Shown: positions 10,446-21,180, counted from the first letter of the stretch. The stretch is 64,000 bases of DNA from Schistosoma haematobium (GCF_000699445.3 NC_067196.1:85736364-85800363); one strand, 5' to 3'. The notes: generated by a model not told the origin, from the letters alone. A program made the numbers and translations.

Positions 10446-11015
10446 TCAATTTAACATTGAATTAAATGTTTGTTTAACTTGGAAGGTGTCCCATTCAATA
10501 CATAAATCTTTCCTTTTAAAAAAGGAAAAAAGCAACCACAATAGAAAAAAAAAACAAAAAAATCCATATCAATTCAATCAAACAAAAATATCTTTAGCTT
10601 AATCTTAAAAAAAAGAAAAAAAGTTGAAAGAACAAAAAAAGAAAAAAGACAAATCAAAGTTCCCTTTAGATAATTTAATTTTAGCGCCAAAAAATAAAAT
10701 CAATAAAATCACTGATAAAAAAACTTTTTTTTGTTTTTAAAAACAATTTAATCTTGAATAAAATCAAAAAAAATTCATCTATAATGTTAGATCACTATGG
10801 AAAATCTAAAAGAATTGAACAGTTGTTTTAACCTAAGATGGAATTCTTGATTAATACACATAACTACTACTCTTTTACTAAACTTAAAAGTTATCGTTAC
10901 ATTGAAATGATAAATAATGAAAAGATTGACAAATGAGAGTAAACTAAAAATGTTTATCTATCTAATCTTTTTAAGCAAAGATGGATAGTGTTTAGCAGTG
11001 GAATCCAGGACGACA
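10446..11015. other. A-rich intronic sequence, no gene seen
   Basis: Long A-runs (10500-10760) with AAAAAAGAAAAAAG blocks. Open frames here are low-complexity. Nothing else recognised. Confidence 0.6.
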
Positions 11016-11232
11016 AGTGAGTTTAGAACTTCACTTTATTGTACAAGCAAGTGGCTATCAGGACTTAAGAGGTAAATGGATAAAGCAATGACGTTTGAAG
11101 CGAATGGTACTGGGTTCTAGTCCCAGAGGGAACATTAAATCGGGGATGCAGGTACATCCAGCTGAAGAGTATCAAATAGGACGAAACGCGCGTCCTGGAT
11201 TTCACTGCTACCCACTATCCATCTATGCTCAT
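11016..11232 (+). repeat. SINE-2 copy with near-intact ribozyme
   Basis: GAACTTCACTTTATTGTACAAGC, AATGGTACTGGGTTCTAGTCCCAG (tRNA-like B region), then the hammerhead and ACTGCTACCCACTATCCATC. Confidence 0.78.
11156..11200 (+). ncRNA. Hammerhead ribozyme motif, SINE-2 type, one core change
   Basis: ATCCAG pairs with CTGGAT (stem I). GGACGAAACGCGCGTC is intact, but the first core strand reads CTGAAGAG. G8 is replaced by A if aligned to CTGANGA, which should abolish cleavage. Confidence 0.6.
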
Positions 11233-11324
11233 TATTATTATTAACTTGTCTTCTCTGATATTTAGAACTATACTAACTGATTTCAATAATGGATGATTGA
11301 CTATGCAAATTACATATTATGACG

Positions 11325-11515
11325 GTCTCTATCATTGAGTGTCAAATATGTTGCGTTCGCGCGCGAGACCGAAGGCCCTGGGTTCGAACCACGCGAGCAG
11401 GATGATGGATACGCACTGCTGAGGAGTCTCACGATAGGACGAAACGGCCGTTCAGTGCTTCAAGGTTTCCAAAGGTGGTTTAACATCAATCGGTTCATGA
11501 CCTCAATAAAAAATC
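11325..11515 (+). repeat. SINE-1 copy with intact ribozyme core
   Basis: Truncated 5' end, CGCGCGCGAGACCGAAGG and GGGTTCGAACCACGCGAG tRNA-like blocks, ribozyme, and 3' block CATCAATCGGTTCATGACCTC. Confidence 0.8.
11413..11458 (+). ncRNA. Hammerhead ribozyme, SINE-1 type, GUU cleavage triplet
   Basis: Stem I GCACTG/CAGTGC perfect. CTGAGGAG and GAAAC intact. Stem II has one G-U/mismatch (GTCTC..GGAC). The cleavage triplet is GTT instead of GTC, still of the allowed NUH form. Confidence 0.65.
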
Positions 11516-11529
11516 TTATCTACCTGTAA

Positions 11530-12100
11530 ACGATAATCTTTGAATATATTTCAAAGATGACTAGAGAGAAATAATCCTAGGTCACTTTGAAAGGTATGAA
11601 AAATATTCAGCTATTATAATTACTTCATAACGAAGCTGAAAACTAAAAAAGTTTTTAGATATGTTCTACTGTAAAGTTTATTGGTACAATTCTAGCTGAC
11701 ACTTTGAAACATATCTAAGTGATAAAGTTCTCCGTATACTCTGGTAGATAATGTTGGCTTGACAATTCTTCTATTATATTTACTGTGTTAATTACAATAC
11801 TATCACTATGTTCATTGTATTTCACAGTGAATTGCCTATGAATTTATAACACTGTCATTACTTATAAATTGTGGATAAACAATTGAATATAGGACTAGAG
11901 TGAATAACCATATATTATTATGCTGATATTTCCAAGTATAATCAATGGAAACTCGTTTTCTTCCTATTTTAATATGAAGTTTCATATTCTTATCTTTAAT
12001 AAGAACAATAAATGTACATCATTTCAATTGGTAACTTTGTTTAGTTTTTAAAATTTTACAAATTATACTTGGTATTTCAAGTTGTTTTTATATTTATCAA
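11530..12100. other. AT-rich intronic sequence, nothing recognised
   Basis: No repeat family of the window, no long frame and no splice-bounded coding stretch was seen here. Confidence 0.5.
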
Positions 12101-12104
12101 AGTC

Positions 12105-12460
12105 TCAGAAGGGGTTTTGTGGAAATTTTAGTAATTTCAATTGTCGAAATCATGAATCGATAAAAGCTAGACCATCATGGAAAACCTAGGAGCACTGGAT
12201 GGACGCTTCGTCCCATTGTTGGACTCCCCAACAGAGTGTATTCACGACCTCGCTTCGCGGGATTCGAATACCGACTCAGTAGTCTAGTGGTTAAGTGCTC
12301 GCGCGCGAGACTGATGGGTCCTGGGTTCGAAAGTTGTGAGGCGGGATAGTGAATGAGAACTGCTGAGAAGTCCCACAATAGAACGGAACTGCCGTCCAAT
12401 GCTCCCAGGTTTTCTATGATGGTCTATCTTCAACTGACTCATGATCTCAACTGTTGAAAT
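12105..12460. repeat. SINE-1 inverted dimer
   Basis: 12105-12265 is the 3' half of a minus copy (ribozyme region plus CGCGGGATTCGAATA). 12270-12460 is a plus copy starting at CTCAGTAGTCTAGTGGTTAAG. The two 3' ends point outward. Both cores are broken (GGAACT for GAAACG in the plus copy). Confidence 0.78.
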
Positions 12461-12749
12461 TATAATTATAATTATAATTACAGGTTAATGAATAGTGTTT
12501 GTTAGATTTTGATTAGTTATTTCATGAACTTTAAACCTGATAAATTTTGCAATGGGTAAATAGTTGTTAAGCGGTAGAATTTATGAAGCATATGAAATAT
12601 ATAATTAGAAATGTAAAAACTGTAATTATGTTATTAAGTAGTAATTTAAATTTTTATCTAAAAAAATATAAAAGGGGATGTAAGTGAAGTTTAGTAAGCA
12701 TAATATAGTTTTACATTATTGCATTGGTTGAAACTAGACTTGAACACTG

Positions 12750-12960
12750 TTGGATTTTGGCTCAGTGGTCAAGTGGTTAAGCTTTAATATGTGAAACCGA
12801 TAGGTTCTGGGTTCGAATCTCGTGAGGCGGTATAGTGGATGCACACTGATGAGGAGTCCCGTACTAGGATGAAACGGTCTTTCGGTGCTTCCAAGTTTTC
12901 CATGGTGGTCTAACTTCAATTGTCTCATGAATTCAACTATTAAATTATTGCATGTATTGA
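12750..12960 (+). repeat. SINE-1 copy
   Basis: GGCTCAGTGGTCAAGTGGTTAAG, GGGTTCGAATCTCGTGAGGC, then a ribozyme region with CTGATGAGGAG (core out of register) and GGATGAAACGG, then the standard 3' block. Confidence 0.78.
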
Positions 12961-13069
12961 AAAATAGATTAAGAATCATCACAGTAGTTTCAAAGTGAGA
13001 ACCAATTGGTTTATTAGAGAATCAACTTGAATAGTTTCAGTATAGAATTATGAAGATTATTGAATTTTA

Positions 13070-13180
13070 TTAAAATCATGAATCAATTTAAAGTTAGACT
13101 ACTATCAAAAAATCTGGAACCATTGAATTTTAGTTTCTTCTTAGTTTTTGACTCTTCAGCAGTATGAATCCACGCATGTC
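13070..13180 (-). repeat. SINE-1 fragment, degraded
   Basis: AAATCATGAATCAATTTAAAG, CTGGAACCATTGAATTTTAG and GACTCTTCAGCAGTATG are reverse-strand SINE-1 landmarks. Confidence 0.6.
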
Positions 13181-13424
13181 ATTCTGTATATTATGTAAAC
13201 CTTGATCAAACAAATGATCTATTTTCTAGTTATATTATTTCTATGATATGATGTTATCAAAATTTATTCTATTTATTAATCTTAGAATTGTAATCGACTT
13301 AGAAAATAGATTCAGGCTAACGTTACACACTGATCACTTCGACATTAAGAAGTTGATCTCATTCTACTGACAATTTAAAAAAATTACATGATGTAATTTT
13401 GAAAGTTATATTTTTAAATAGTTG

Positions 13425-13730
13425 AGATCATGTTTCATTTGAAGCTAGACCACCATAGAAAACGTGGAAGCACTGGACGGATATTCCGTCCTAGTATGAA
13501 ACTCCTCAGTAGAGAGCATCCACGATCCCGCCTCAAGAGATTCGAACCCAGAATCTATCGGTCTCGCGTGCGAACGCCTAACCTTCAGACCACTTAGCCA
13601 TCATCCAACGGTGTTAATGCCTAACTTCAACTAACCGACGAAATCGAGCAACACATTTATCATTGTCTTCAGTGAGTTACTATATTACAACAGACACGGC
13701 TGAACTCCACTGGTCACTGCTATTATATTT
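13425..13730 (-). repeat. SINE-1, near full length
   Basis: Reverse-strand copy, including GATTCGAACCCAGAATC and the 5' block ACGGCTGAACTCCACTGGTCAC. On its sense strand the ribozyme reads CTGAGGAG...GGACGGAATATCC: one base inserted or changed in GAAAC. Confidence 0.78.
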
Positions 13731-13855
13731 TTTCTTATCTTAAACCTGATTATCCACTCTGTAATATAAATTAAAGTAATCGGATTTGATAGAAATTTAT
13801 TTGAGAAGCCTAGCTTTGATTCATCTCATCTCTTTCTATAAAATCATTTCATTGT

Positions 13856-13900
13856 TATATCCCGATGAGAATAATGAATAACAATTGGATAATCATAAAT
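13856..13900 (+). repeat. LTR-A 5' fragment
   Basis: TGTTATATCCCGATGAGAAT followed by AATGAATAAC repeats the first 40 bases of the LTR-A copies at 7289 and 63080. It then diverges. Confidence 0.5.
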
Positions 13901-13959
13901 TAGTGTTAAAGTATCAAAATAGGCAATAATGAATACATTGCAATAATGTTTAAGAATAA

Positions 13960-14240
13960 GTTTTTTTACAGATATTATAGTAATTTAATAGTTGAATTCA
14001 TGAGTCAAATGATCCGATCAATGTGGGAGGTAGAAACCCATGTTCATCAATAGAGAAACATATAATTGAAACGGGGCACAAAAATTGACATTAATGCAGC
14101 TTTTAGAAAGTTGTATAGAAGTTGTCAAGAACGTATTCTCAAGCTTATTGAAGCTTTGGTTATTCATAAATTTAAACCTCCCCTCTTATGTATACACAAA
14201 CAATTTGTCGTAACCTTGAATTTATCTTGGTGATCCTTAA
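13960..14240 (+). pseudogene. Penelope-like GIY-YIG endonuclease C-terminal fragment
   Basis: 13965-14010 is a SINE-1 end. From about 14040 the plus strand reads SSIEKHIIETGHK, then DINAAFRKLYRSCQ, ILKLIEALVIHKFKPPL and LCIHKQFV. This is the same helical C-terminus as in the elements at 2404 and 47957, but from a distinct subfamily. The CxCG-YIG part is missing and one frame shift is needed at about 14080. Confidence 0.72.
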
Positions 14241-14454
14241 GTCATTCTATGGCCTAGAATAATGCAACGATTTCTTATACTCTCTATACGATGTAAAATT
14301 GTCTCTCTCCCCTTTGTTACTTTTTTTTACTTAAACTTTCATGTAATTGACCTTTATTAATTTTCATATAAAATGCCCTAACAAGTATATGTGTGTGACC
14401 AGATTGTTCGAAATGTATGGTGCAAATACATCACATTTTTCAGATCAACTCCGT

Positions 14455-14535
14455 CTTCTCATTGTTCTATCGTCCAGTGCTTCCAGGTTTCCAAAGGTGG
14501 TCTAACATCCATCGGTTCATGATCTCAATCAAAAA
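14455..14535 (+). repeat. SINE-1 3' fragment
   Basis: Begins at the cleavage-site side (CGTCCAGTGCTTCCAGG) and runs to CATGATCTCAATC. It starts at or next to the hammerhead cleavage position. Confidence 0.7.
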
Positions 14536-14654
14536 AATAATCATTTTTTTGAAAAATTATTTATTTAAAAGGTAACGACTAATTATCATTTATTTTCTAT
14601 GTATTGATAAAAACAGAACACATTATGGACAGATATCAATTGAATGATAATTGT

Positions 14655-14830
14655 AAACTATACTGATATCATGAAGCGGTTTAAATTAGACAACCATTGA
14701 AAACCTGATTATACTGGACTGATGTTTCGTCCTAGTATGAGACTCATCAGTCATGCCTATCCACAACCTCACACTTGTGAACTGAACCTAGAAACGTCTG
14801 TCTTATGTCCTAAGGCTTCACTTCTAAACA
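14655..14830 (-). repeat. SINE-1 copy with partial hammerhead core
   Basis: The sense strand carries CTGATGAGTCTC...GGACGAAACATC..GTC, so the core bases are kept, but stem I (ATGA against CAGT) no longer pairs. Confidence 0.65.
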
Positions 14831-15002
14831 ATTTTTGATAATTGAAAACTAGTTTAATATTTTTTTTTAGCTTTATTTCAAGATGAGCAGTTTTCATAAA
14901 TTTGCCATTGTAATTATAGTTTTGTGAATTGCTGAACCACATTTAATAGTTTATTCCATTAAAAATATTTCGAAAACATTATCAAAGATCAATCTATTAT
15001 TA

Positions 15003-15365
15003 TATTATTATTAGCTTTATTCAAGGTTATGTTTTTGGTACAATGTAGGAGACTTAGCACAAAGTATTTCAACAAGTTTCCTTTTCTTATTTCTTGGTCG
15101 ATCCTGACGATAAATATTGAGAGATCGCCAGTTAGAAGTTAGCAGTCCAGTCAATCGATATCTAGATAATGTACTTCACTTCATATTGCCAGCAACTACG
15201 ATATCTCTATTTGGAGCGTTTGTAACTTGTACAACGAAAGGTTGTACAGTTTTCAGAAACACACCTGAATAGGTTATTTGATTAATAGTCATAATGATGT
15301 ATTAAAACAAACAAGAAAACAGATACCTTGTTGAAATATATAGATGGCAACAACAAGTAGCCCAG
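15003..15365 (-). mobile_element. Retroelement 3' end with (TAA)n tail
   Basis: Reverse complement of 35460-35850: shared blocks include TTGGTACAATGTAGGAGACTT, GGTCGATCCTGACGATAAAT and TTGTACAACGAAAGG. The plus copy ends in GCTGATAATAATAATAATG, a LINE-like TAA tail. No readable protein, so the clade is not assigned. Confidence 0.65.
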
Positions 15366-15779
15366 ATATTAAAGCAGATCGCTACATATGATCTCTGACT
15401 AAATTTCTTAAATGTTACTAATGTTGACACTTGTGTATATCTGAGACAAATTATTAAATATATTATACCAAGAATGACTTATCAAAGTTATTTAATAATG
15501 CATATTCAAGTAAATACACATGCAATACACTGAAAACGACGACATATATCTACATAAAACTGTAATAGGAAACATTGTGATGGTGAAATAGTGTATACAT
15601 TGATGTATTGAACTAAACAGTTATATTTACTAGGTAATAGAGAAAATATAACGGTCTTCATTCATTATCATAGTTTGCAATACAAACCAGAATAGGAAAT
15701 ATACTAGAATACATGTTCTTTTTTGTTAGCAGAAAACCATTTAAAAGACTACAAATCATACTTGGCATTATTTGGCTTG

Positions 15780-15890
15780 TATCAACTCTGAGATGCAGGT
15801 ATATCCAGCTGACGAGTCCCAAATAGGACGAAAAGCGCGTCCTGGATTCCACTGCTAGCCACTATCCATCATTGCTTACAAAAATCATAC
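15780..15890 (+). repeat. SINE-2 fragment with ribozyme
   Basis: Starts AACTCTGAGATGCAGGTATATCC and ends TAGCCACTATCCATCATTGC. The tRNA-like part is missing. Confidence 0.75.
15803..15847 (+). ncRNA. Hammerhead ribozyme, SINE-2 type, core intact
   Basis: ATCCAG/CTGGAT stem I perfect, CTGACGAG, stem II GTCC/GGAC, GAAA and GTC cleavage site present. Stem III is weakened (AAGCGCGT instead of ACGCGCGT). Confidence 0.7.
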
Positions 15891-16029
15891 TGTTTTTAAA
15901 TGATCAAATCAAATCAAGTGTATAATTCTAAACAGCTAAACAACTAAAATTAAGATGTGTTTAAGAATAGGTACTCAGTAAAACAATAATCTTTGATCAA
16001 TTTAAAAATGTTTTCCTCATAATGAAGGA

Positions 16030-16165
16030 TATTCATTGAGATGGTGAAGAAGATTTGTAGGTCAGGTGGATGACTTTGATGGAGTTTTATTCTTTGAGCT
16101 AGATGAGTTGGTCATGGAGCTTTTATCGTACTTCTGAACGATATCATCAGCACAAACTTCAGGTT
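16030..16165 (+). repeat. Unclassified repeat G
   Basis: GAAGATTTGTAGGTCAGGTGG ... GATGGAGTTTTATTCTTTGAGC ... ATCAGCACAAACTTCAGGTTG recurs at 29105-29265 (minus), 46706-46786 (plus), 52555-52700 (minus) and 62870-62925 (minus). Probably part of a retroelement; no protein seen. Confidence 0.6.
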
Positions 16166-16389
16166 GAAGTTTATTATTTATAGACAACAAACACTTAATT
16201 GAAGACTCATGTAAAGTATTTACTATTGATAATCTATAAGTTATTATTTATAAGAATCGGATATTTCCACTAGTTGATATCTACTCAACAGAATTGTGCA
16301 CGATGTACCACTAGAAACCACCTACATTTTATTATGATCTAATCAAAGACATTGGAATAAAATCTTTTTTTTATCTTACAGCAGCTCAC

Positions 16390-16842
16390 TTGCAATTGAG
16401 TTTGTTCACATTTAATTTGGTTAAGCCCTATTGTTAACTCATTTAAGGGACAGAGTCATTCGTGCAATAACGACTTATCGATCACCATTGTACCATTATT
16501 ATTGTTATGTTTGTATGAACATGCATGCTTGAGCATTGCTTACCGGCTATATACATATCCATTCTGCTAGCTTTAGTGTTATTCACTTACTCATTTCACT
16601 ATGTACATTTTAATCATGTTCATTGACTCGCTAGCACACTCATTTACCCGTTTGCATTTCAGCAGTACTCTTTCATGCTTCTTGCTTAGAATACCTGTAA
16701 TTTTAGTGATCAGGCCCTAGTGTAATAATAATAAAAAACTTAATCAACACATCGTATTCACCTTCTGATTAGTACACCATTGAGACGTTATCTAATGACA
16801 CTTATCAAGATGAACTGTATACGAAGTTTAAGAATTATTTTT
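16390..16842 (+). mobile_element. LTR-like repeat K
   Basis: About 450 bp shared with the minus strand of 61880-62410: TTCACATTTAATTTGGTTAAG, ATGCTTGAGCATTGCTTACC, TAATCAACACATCGTATTCACC and TCAAGATGAACTGTATACGAAG. It has upstream AT-rich promoter-like sequence and a sharp change after the conserved 3' block. I infer an LTR plus the first bases of an internal region. No TSD was found. Confidence 0.55.
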
Positions 16843-16844
16843 GA

Positions 16845-17365
16845 TTGAGATCATGAACTGATTGATGTTAGACCACCATTGAAAACCTGGAAGCACTGGA
16901 CGGCCGTTTTGTCCTATTGTGGGACTCGTCAGCAGTGCGCAAATACTACACTAATAATTACCATGTTTTCACTAGTGACTAGCTCCGTGAAAAAATTCTC
17001 GGAGTTCTGGTGGGAAGCCGTGACTAATGGAGCTAATCCGTGTCGGGTAGAGACAGGTGTGTACCTCAGTACAATGCAAGATGGTCGCGCAATTTCTCGG
17101 ATTGGTTGACGTTAGACATTAACACCATTGGATGCCGGTCCAGTGGTTCAGTAGGTTAAACCTTCGCGCGCGAGACCGAGGGCCCTGGGTTCGAACCATG
17201 CGAGCGGGATCATGGATGCGCACTTCTGAGGAGTCCCACAACAGGAAGAAACAGCCGTCCAGTGCTTCCACGCTTTCAATGATGGTCTAACATCAATCGG
17301 TTCATGATCTCAATCAAAAACTTAATAATCTTCATAACCACTATACTAATAATTTAAGAATTATA
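16845..17365. repeat. SINE-1 inverted dimer; right arm full length
   Basis: 16845-16935: minus 3' half. 16960-17365: full plus copy with 5' block CTCGGAGTTCTGGTGGGAAGC, GTCGGGTAGAGACAGGTGTG, tRNA-like part with GGGTTCGAACCATGCGAGCG, ribozyme and 3' tail. The left arm keeps CTGACGAG and stem II, but reads GGACAAAACGG (G12 lost). Confidence 0.8.
17220..17265 (+). ncRNA. Hammerhead ribozyme, SINE-1 type, core intact
   Basis: CTGAGGAG, GAAAC and GTC are intact. The stem I closing pair next to the core is lost (GCACTT against CAGTGC). Stem II is shortened by A for C (GTCC..GGAA). Confidence 0.62.
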
Positions 17366-18440
17366 TTGTAAATACTGACTACCATAATCTAACATGTAGA
17401 AAAATTGCATTCATGATATCTAGAAATAGAACAGAATAACTATGACATAACTTATGATAACAAACAACCGTATAAAAAAAAGAAAAGAAATAGAGTCATT
17501 GAAAAATTATTAAAAAAAAACAACCTTCCGTGATAATCAATAAAGGTAAACAATTACAAAACAATAAAATAATCAAGTTTGTTTACATGAAATGAAGATT
17601 TGTCATAAATTCTTAAGAAAACTGACAAATAACAACAATAATAATTTAACATTATTCTTTTAATTATTTATATTCTCTTATAATAATAATAATAGTAATA
17701 ATAATAATAATAATAATGGTAATAATAATAATACAAGAGTTAAATGTATTGCTACTTTCCATTACAGATATTATTAATTACTTTATTATATAAACATGCG
17801 TTTATTAGAGCATAACATGGAAATGTATAAATTAAGAGAACAGAGAGAGAGAGAGAGAGGGAAGGGGGAGGGAGAATGCGTGAAACTTAAAACTATTGCT
17901 CAAACGAAAAAAAAATCACTTTCTTTATTCTTCTTTCTGTTTTTTTTGTTTTTACATGAAAACGTACTTAGAATAATTTGTTACGCTTGAAGAGTTATTA
18001 TTATTATTTTTGTTATTTTCTTCAAGTGTATCTGTTTTATAAAGTGGTAGTCGATGATAGTTGATAGGATAATTTGAACTTAGATATTGTTCTATCTATT
18101 ACTTATCAGAAAGATGTACCTGTAATCTAATGAATGTCCGATTAGCAAGAAAGTTAGATTTAGGATTCACCTAGACTAGTTGCTACATTGCAACTTGATC
18201 GATGGTATTTGATTTGTATTAAAGACTTGACAAACATGACATTGGTTACTTCCAAGTGACTAATCAACTGTAAATATATCTTTTATTATTAGTTCCTCTT
18301 TGTTGCCATAGTTACTAATTTGTTTATTTAAATTTTCTTGTAAAGTTCATATGATTTGTATCAAATTTAGTACATTACAAATCAAGTTTGAGAGTATGAA
18401 CTACTTAAAAGTATTAGTTCGTGATGAAAATTATATTCAG
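17366..18440. other. Low-complexity intronic sequence
   Basis: Contains a (TAA)n run with interruptions at 17684-17733 and a (GA)n run at 17843-17859. A weak SINE-3-like end (AACATGACATTGGTTACTTCC) lies at 18235-18270. No gene seen. Confidence 0.6.
17684..17733 (+). repeat. (TAA)n microsatellite
   Basis: TAATAATAATAATAGTAATAA-type array with GTA and GGT interruptions. Confidence 0.85.
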
Positions 18441-18449
18441 ATGACAATT

Positions 18450-19845
18450 TTTGGAGAGGATTTCATTCTTTCTCTACAAACATGGTGGAGCTAATATTCC
18501 ACTTCTGCTCCTAAAATGTTTTATTTTCTCGCTATGGATACAGGTACTTACTTTTACTGCTGGAAAACTACATTCACTGTATCACGTATCAAATATGGAG
18601 TTAGGAATGACAAGAACAATAATTGGCCGATAAATATTATTTCAGCTTTCTTTAGGATTGTGGAAAAAAAGTATTGATGATGAACTCTCCAACTTTCTAC
18701 TCACTGAAAAACTTATCACTGATTCTCAACATGGCTTTCCTTAATTCAATCTTGTGTGACCTGACATTTTGACTTCTCTGGTTTAGTCTTTACATAATGT
18801 AACCGAGGATATTTAGTTTTAGTGCTGTACTTCGGCATTTCTAAGATACATGACATAGTTAACAACTAGCTTCCTATGGGCAAAATAACATATTACGTGG
18901 TCAAAATCCCTATGCTTGCCTGGTTTAACTCTTCCCTAAGCCACCAACGCCAAATAGTTAAAATTAACCCCTATTTGTTGGTTGCGATCCTGGTCAAAAG
19001 TGGTGTAATACAAGGTAGTATCTTGGGCCCATTGTTCTTTTTAGTCTATATAGATGACATTTGTGATTCCGTTTGTATAGGTAAGCCATTCTGCTACATC
19101 AAGATGATCTCAAAGTAGTGGGCTTATTTGCTCCTTATGAGCTGAACAGTATGCGAAATCGCATCATCATAAAACTCAACAAAGTATTTCGGTGGTGCTC
19201 AAAATGGCAGTTGGAGCTTAACATGGCTAAATATGGATGGATATGCTTTGGCAATAATTCACTCAACCAAGAGTTTACCACAGATATCAAGGTGTTTTCC
19301 AAGTAACATACAGTAATGGACTTAGGACACATGTATTCTTACAGTTTGTCCTTCTCAGAACAGGTTCTGAAACAGACCTCCAAGTTTCAACCTCATCTGG
19401 GCTGCATAATTTGTAACCTCTAGGACAGTGAGTTACAAATTTGAATGAATAAAGTATTTGTTCCACCACTCCTAAAATACTGTATGTTTATTCTAAGTAG
19501 TGTTAGTATAAAGGATAAATTTAGGTGGGAATCCGTTCAGAGACGATTTGCGCTTCACATTCCAGGGACTAATTGTACCTAACATTATAAATCCAGATGC
19601 AATAAACTTGAACTGGACTCTGTATGGAAGAGGAGACTCAAACTAAATTTGATATTTTTCTTCAAAATACTCAATAAACTAACTTTTGCAATCACTGAAG
19701 TAATTCAATGTTCAGAACCTCCTAGCTACAGCATCCGATTTCCATTAGTGAAACAATCTCATTCTGTAATTATTATTTCCAGAATATGTTATTATTATAA
19801 GAAACCGTTTAATAGAATAATATTCCTTAGTTGAATAGTAATAAG
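18450..19845 (+). pseudogene. CR1-type non-LTR retrotransposon reverse transcriptase, decayed
   Basis: Seen, in shifting frames: KHGGANIPLLLL (18480), NWPINIISAFFRIVEKK (18620), FLLTEKLITDSQHGF (18695), SGVIQGSILGPLFFLVYIDDI (19000), NRIIIKLNKVFRWCSKWQLELN (19155), RWESVQRRFALHIPG (19525), LELDSVWKRRLKLNLIFFFKILN (19605). Known: the order YRPIS / HGF / GVIQGS-LGPLLF--YINDL / W---W-L--N / VQRRF / L-L--L--RR is that of CR1/jockey-like RTs. The catalytic F-ADD box is destroyed (reads near 19100). Several stops and frameshifts, so no product. Confidence 0.88.
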
Positions 19846-20284
19846 TTTACAGATATATTCTTGAATTTTTGGGGAAGAATTCAAAATGATGGTGTACACT
19901 CAAGTTAATCGAGAGAGATTACTCACTGACCTCAATGAAAGATAGTCTCACTGAACTGCAAAAAATACTCCATTTCGAAGTGTAACTCAATAGTACAGTT
20001 CTATAGTGCTTGTTATTGTGTGATAAGAGATGTGTGTATTGTTTCGATTATTGAAAACTGGTAAGAAATAGCCAACAAATGTCTTTTGATTTTCAAAAGC
20101 TTTACAGCCAATTCTATTCAGTGATATAAACTTTATTCTTTGTAAGCAATTGTTTCAGTTTTTACACTGATAACTGACTGATATCTTTATAGACAACAGT
20201 AGGATATAGGATCAGTAATTCATCCAGTTAGGAGCTGGTCTAATCTTTGCATCCTAGTATTCAGATTAGTGTTTAAACAAGTTG
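19846..20284. other. Intronic sequence, nothing firmly recognised
   Basis: A weak resemblance of 19870-19985 to 8985-9240 (AGATGGTG..ACTGACC..AACTGAA) suggests a shared old repeat. No coding signal. Confidence 0.4.
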
Positions 20285-20480
20285 GTGAGTTTATGGATTA
20301 AGTAGGTAAATGGATGACATGTTGAGGTTTAACGTGAAAGGTATTGAAATCGAGTTCAAATCTGAACATTACCGATGGGATGCGGAATATGCCTTTGATG
20401 AATCTTAAGTAACATGAAACATGATCCTTGGATTCTGCGGCTAGCCTCAATCCATTAATGTAATATATGCAACAAGGAAA
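20285..20480 (+). repeat. SINE-2 copy, degraded
   Basis: GGATGACATGTTGAGGTTTAACG, ATCGAGTTCAAATCTGAACATTACC and GGATGCGGAATATGCC follow the SINE-2 order. The ribozyme core is unrecognisable. Confidence 0.6.
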
Positions 20481-20524
20481 GTGAACTTTTAATCAAGCAA
20501 AAATTTGGTTTTCATAGTTTATAT

Positions 20525-20785
20525 TACTATTTGATCTTAGTTGTACAACCAGGGGAAACCAGTAAACACTGGACAGCCGTTTCATTCTAGTATGAGACTC
20601 TTCAACATTGTTCATCCATTACTAAATTTCCTAGGTTACATCCGTGGTGCGGTCGTGGATGTAATCTGATGAAGATTTCCATTCAAGGATGAAACAACCT
20701 TCTAATTTTTTTTCTAGTTTCCAATGATTATCTGGCTAAGATCGGTCTGTACTGTTAGCTATGAAATTTCAACAATGTCCCCAAA
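20525..20785. repeat. SINE-1 inverted dimer, degraded
   Basis: 20525-20615 minus arm (AACACTGGACAGCCGTTTC); 20645-20785 plus arm (GCGGTCGTGGATGTAATCTG, GGATGAAACAACC). Both ribozymes dead. Confidence 0.6.
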
Positions 20786-20989
20786 CCTACAAAGTTTTTC
20801 ATAACTCATGTTTAATAAATAATGATGGTTATTTATAACAAAACAGTATAAAAACCACTTAAGTATGATATTCTTAATGAAATTTAGTTATCCTTTAAAT
20901 ATCAGCTCTTATTTCCTAATGTTCCTTTGGTTATTAATATGTAGCAGATTATCAGTAATATGTATTTCCAAGTTTGATCTCATTTACTA

Positions 20990-21180
20990 AATGAACTTCA
21001 TCTTGGCATTATAGCTGATGTCAGTTAGTGATGAAAACCCTAAATCTAATTCCTAATCTTAACTATCAACTGTAAATCATAATTCTAATATCTCATACTG
21101 GTTTATAACTTTCATTTGGTCCTAGTTATCAGGTGGACAATCTCAAGGTCAATCTAGAGTCGCTCATAGGTCGTCCATAA
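20990..21180 (+). repeat. Unclassified repeat H
   Basis: AGCTGATGTCAGTTAGTGATGAAAACCC and CATCAACTGTAAATCATAATTC recur at 61435-61605. No coding potential. Confidence 0.6.

Noticed and set aside
11335..11529. Many 60-90-codon frames with words such as PRSRSPRDSNPG or GPGFEPREQD
   Set aside because: These are translations of the SINE-1 tRNA-like and hammerhead regions, repeated at many loci and on both strands.
17160..17210. tRNA gene-like A/B boxes (GGTTAAACC..GGTTCGAACC)
   Set aside because: No cloverleaf acceptor stem could be formed around them; they recur with the SINE-1 body, so they are SINE promoter remnants.
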